Part shown: one piece after another, positions 61,401 through 64,000 of the stretch
How the letters are laid out: each line of letters opens with the position of its first letter
Position numbering within the stretch: the first letter of the stretch is position 1
Assembly: GCF_001649575.2 (NCBI RefSeq)
Contig: NC_051433.1
Coordinates: forward strand, 13,857,376-13,921,375
DNA from: Kryptolebias marmoratus
Taxonomy: Eukaryota; Chordata; Actinopteri; Cyprinodontiformes; Rivulidae
Reading direction: 5' to 3'
DNA length: 64,000 bases
Notes under the pieces: model-generated
Seen by the model: the letters and a program-made list of their open reading frames with translations, nothing else
What the model was told of the DNA's origin: nothing
Database searches by the model: none
Translations under genes and position numbers: made by a program

Positions 61401-63657
61401 GTGTACATTAGAGGGCTGGAATAAGAAGCTGAACTGCTAAAGTTACTCACATTTCCATGCCTACATCAGCTTGTTTTTACTGTTGCGGTGTCGTTGTTTA
61501 ATTTAACATCACGCCACTCACAAACCCAAATGATGGCGTCATGTTTCAACCCTTTCATTGCATTAAAATCTGGAAAAAAGTAAAAGTCAGTTATTTATCA
61601 TGGGTTGTAACATGAAAATAAGAAACCTGCTGCACATCATTTGAGCTCCGGAGCAAATCTTGAAATCTGTGTTCCATTATAGTGCTTGTGCATCAAATAG
61701 GTTTTTATTGATCATGTTGGATTTGTGTGGCTTTTATTTGCTTTCACCTCCATCACGGAACAATTAACTGCATATCTACATCTTAATGCATGCTTGGTAG
61801 TGACTGCATGTTTGACTGACGCATGTTGTTGTTTTGTGTTACTGCTGTCCCGTCCAAAGAGTGTATGACGGGTGCATATAGGACAGCTAAGATGCACCCG
61901 CAGGGCCATGTCGAAGGCATGGTTAGTACGGTTGGCATACCACCACATCACACGGGGGTGCCTGCCTTTCCCCAACATCTCCTGCCCGTTATGCTTGGGT
62001 TCCCTGGAATGCCATCCTTTGGTAAGAGTGCCGTCATAGCCACCCCCCACCTGCTGTGCAGTTGCTTCCTGTCTACCAATCTGACTTGCTGGAGGGGCTA
62101 CCTGTATCACTAGGCTGGGATCCTGGCAGTTGAGAAGGCATCGTCTCAACCGGGACATTTGTTCACTTAATTCTGGTCTGCTTTGGGGTAATATGTAGCT
62201 GACAATGTTTTACAACTTGCATTAAAGAAAAAAAAAGTCAACTTTTTTTTAATTACAACCTTTGCTGTTTAAAAAAAAAAAAAACATCAGTCAGTGATTG
62301 GCATTTCTGAAAGTTTTACTCCACCAGAAGCGTTTCGTTATGTAATCATTTGAAAGTAGTGTTTAAAATAAAAGAACAACAGCAAAATGTGAGCCACACT
62401 ACGTGATAATGCGTTCATGTTCAATGTCCTCGCAGGTGTTAACGGAAGTGGTGCTGCAGCGGGAAGCATTCTTGGATCCCAGGTAATTGGCGAGTTTCTG
62501 CCTGAGAAACTAAATGAAAGATGAATAAAATGCTGCTGCCTCAACGCTGACAAGCTTTTGAAGACTGAGATGTCCTCAGAACTAAATGAGTTCGCAGTAT
62601 GCCGAGTGTTCAGATATTTGTTCTTGTTCTTAAAGCTCCCCTCAGCTGATAAGCGCTTTAGTTTTCACATTATTCAGTTTTCTTCCCACTTTCAGGGGAA
62701 CCGCAGTTCAATTCAAAGACGGTTCTTGATCCAAACTTTTCTAGATTCAACACAAAGGAGCATTAGTGTCATAATCTATTGAAATTCCTCTAAAAAGAAA
62801 GCTAAATTATGCTTGAAACAAGAGAGAAGATGTATAGAGTTTGTAAAGTTATTTAACTGATTAAAGTTTAAATAGGGGCGCTGGGAATCTATCAGAAACA
62901 ATACAGGTTCTTCAATTAAATCAGTGTTAAATGTTTATTTAAAAATTAGTGTTGACTTACTTAAAAAATTACTTAAAAAAGGCTCACTTCTTTAACTTTT
63001 AATAAATACACACAGTGTAATATTATAGTATTCTATAAAGTGTCTGAAATGACCATCTGAACAACAAACATCTCAGAAACTAACAGTTTTGTGACCACGT
63101 TTTCCAGCAGTTAATTAAGTTCTCATTCTTTCATCAGCTGGGTTTGACGGGCTCGGGCCAGCAGGCTCCACCACCGTACCCGGGACAAGGCCAGATGGGA
63201 CAGCCTGCCCTTCACCAACCCTCCACCCCGCTGTTTGTGTCTCCTCCGGCCAAATCTCAGCGGCTGCTGCACTCGGAGGCGTACCTCCGATACATCGAGG
63301 GCCTTACAGCTGAATCTCCTACAGTCAGCAAATGGGACCAAGCTCTCACAGGTGAACTCTTTTAGTTAGACGATCAGCATAAAATGGTAACGATACAAGC
63401 TAACACAGCAGTTAGATTCTGTGGCTGAAGTAGGCAATATGGAAGCACTTCCTCCATAAAATCATTTTAAATGTGTGTTTTTTTACACATCAGTTCAAAA
63501 ACAAGATGTGCGCCTAACAAAAGAGCAAGAAAGCAGACTACCATCCCACTGGCTGAAGAGCAAAGGGGCCCACAAAACCATGGCAGATGCACTTTGGCGG
63601 CTCCGTGACCTGATGCTGCGAGACAGCCTTAACATCCGTCAGATGTACAACCTGTAG
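52488..63657 (+). CDS. pbrm1: Polybromo-1 (BAF180), PBAF chromatin remodeller subunit
   Basis: The targeting subunit of the PBAF SWI/SNF complex; it reads acetylated histones in the nucleus. It has 1634 residues in 29 coding exons, all phases consistent: 52488-52625, 52798-52895, 52969-53116, 53196-53345, 54471-54587, 54673-54741, 54847-54945, 55020-55105, 55182-55267, 55378-55594, 55864-56005, 56089-56183, 57047-57326, 57522-57627, 57741-58380, 58460-58671, 58758-58937, 59048-59205, 59288-59539, 59616-59761, 59951-60108, 60208-60391, 60606-60807, 60903-61104, 61217-61369, 61860-62021, 62436-62482, 63138-63351 and 63494-63657. Order: NLS-like [11 protein letters not shown], six bromodomains (about 47-150, 184-290, 345-450, 490-585, 625-735, 750-865), two BAH domains (about 925-1045, 1125-1245), an HMG box (about 1340-1405, [18 protein letters not shown]), a Pro-rich region and the conserved end [10 protein letters not shown]. 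It is slightly shorter than human PBRM1. Whether it is pbrm1 or a pbrm1-like paralogue cannot be decided here. Confidence 0.95.
53346..54470. repeat. pbrm1 intron with CACTGTGCAAAAG family repeat
   Basis: From about 53690 to 54365 the intron has blocks shared with the element at 35.4-35.97 kb (CAGTTTGTCACAAAGA, CTTTAAAAAGTTTTC), ending in TTTTGCACAGTGTTA. No exon was found. Confidence 0.55.
56201..57018. mobile_element. Decayed Tc1-like transposon next to a pbrm1 acceptor
   Basis: The left end CAGTGGATAAAATAAGTCTA (preceded by TA) and the right end GTGTAGACATTTTGCAACCACTG form imperfect terminal inverted repeats of the fish Tc1 type. Inside, ACATGGTGGTGGCAGCGTCA followed by TGCTGTGGGGTTGCC is the [10 protein letters not shown] coding motif of Tc1 transposase, but no long frame survives. 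The right end stops 28 bases before the pbrm1 exon at 57047. Confidence 0.8.
61370..61859. other. pbrm1 intron
   Basis: A 0.5-kb intron with nothing recognisable. Confidence 0.5.
62483..63137. other. pbrm1 intron
   Basis: A 0.65-kb AT-rich intron with nothing recognisable. Confidence 0.5.
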
Positions 63658-63910
63658 CACGTCGAAGCTGTGAGCCTCTGTTCCCAAACCTGTGCAACAG
63701 GACGAGGTTTAAGCTCACTAAAAATCTTCAGTTTGTTGTCAGTGTAAAAAAAAAAAAGAAGAAATATTTGTGTTTGTATAAGATGCTTTCTGTGTTTAAG
63801 CAGTTTTTTTGTCTTTTTTTACATTTCATATCTTTTGTTCCAAGTGCCATATTTGATTGTTCATCTGTGATGAAGGCCTTCATAAGTTCACAATAAAAAA
63901 TAAATAAAAT
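63658..63910 (+). other. pbrm1: pbrm1 3' UTR and poly(A) signal
   Basis: A short 3' UTR with an AATAAA cluster starting at about 63892 (CAATAAAAAATAAATAAAAT). Cleavage probably occurs within about 20 bases after it. The last 90 bases of the window show no gene. Confidence 0.75.
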
Positions 63911-64000
63911 GTGAAGAGTTTAGTTTGGCTTTGATTCATAAATCTAGTGTTTCATGTAGAAGACCTTCACTCAAATTATAATATGATATCTAACAAATAG

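Overview
The window is teleost fish nuclear DNA. It has short vertebrate-type exons with GT/AG introns, several kinds of fish transposon (an L1-like LINE, Tc1-like elements, hAT-type palindromic MITEs) and genes whose closest recognisable relatives are vertebrate AMPD2, EPS8L3, IRF6, C6orf132, WDR77 and PBRM1. The interspersed repeats look like those of percomorph fish, possibly a killifish or relative, but this is inference and I cannot name the species. There is one assembly gap of Ns (48058-48328).

Layout from left to right. (1) 1-5560: an L1-type retrotransposon on the minus strand with both ORFs open and its poly(A) tail at base 1; it lies in the last intron of ampd2. (2) 5919-8500: the last coding exon and long 3' UTR of ampd2 (+). 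(3) 9240-16658: eps8l3 (-), 18 coding exons, convergent with ampd2. (4) 18995-25690: irf6 (-), seven coding exons plus an upstream untranslated exon. (5) 25.7-32.3 kb: a 6.6-kb repeat-rich gap between two divergent genes. (6) 32346-41700: a C6orf132 homologue (+), five coding exons, one of them a 2-kb proline-rich exon. (7) 43519-47202: wdr77 (-), ten exons. (8) 52488-63910: pbrm1 (polybromo; +), 29 coding exons, complete to its poly(A) signal. I checked exon phases by hand for every multi-exon gene, and all give an uninterrupted frame.

The genes act in separate processes: purine nucleotide metabolism (ampd2), actin and growth-factor signalling adaptor (eps8l3), epithelial transcription factor (irf6), uncharacterised proline-rich protein (c6orf132), PRMT5 methylosome subunit (wdr77) and PBAF chromatin remodelling (pbrm1). 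The ampd2-eps8l3 pairing and wdr77 recall human 1p13, whereas IRF6, C6orf132 and PBRM1 lie elsewhere in the human genome, so the block is a fish-type rearranged neighbourhood. I found no prokaryote-like system, no CRISPR array, and no tRNA or rRNA gene. The most notable signals are the intact L1, a pbrm1 splice acceptor whose branch-point adenosine seems to come from a Tc1 terminal repeat, and the C6orf132 homologue, whose conserved islands mark an uncharacterised protein family.
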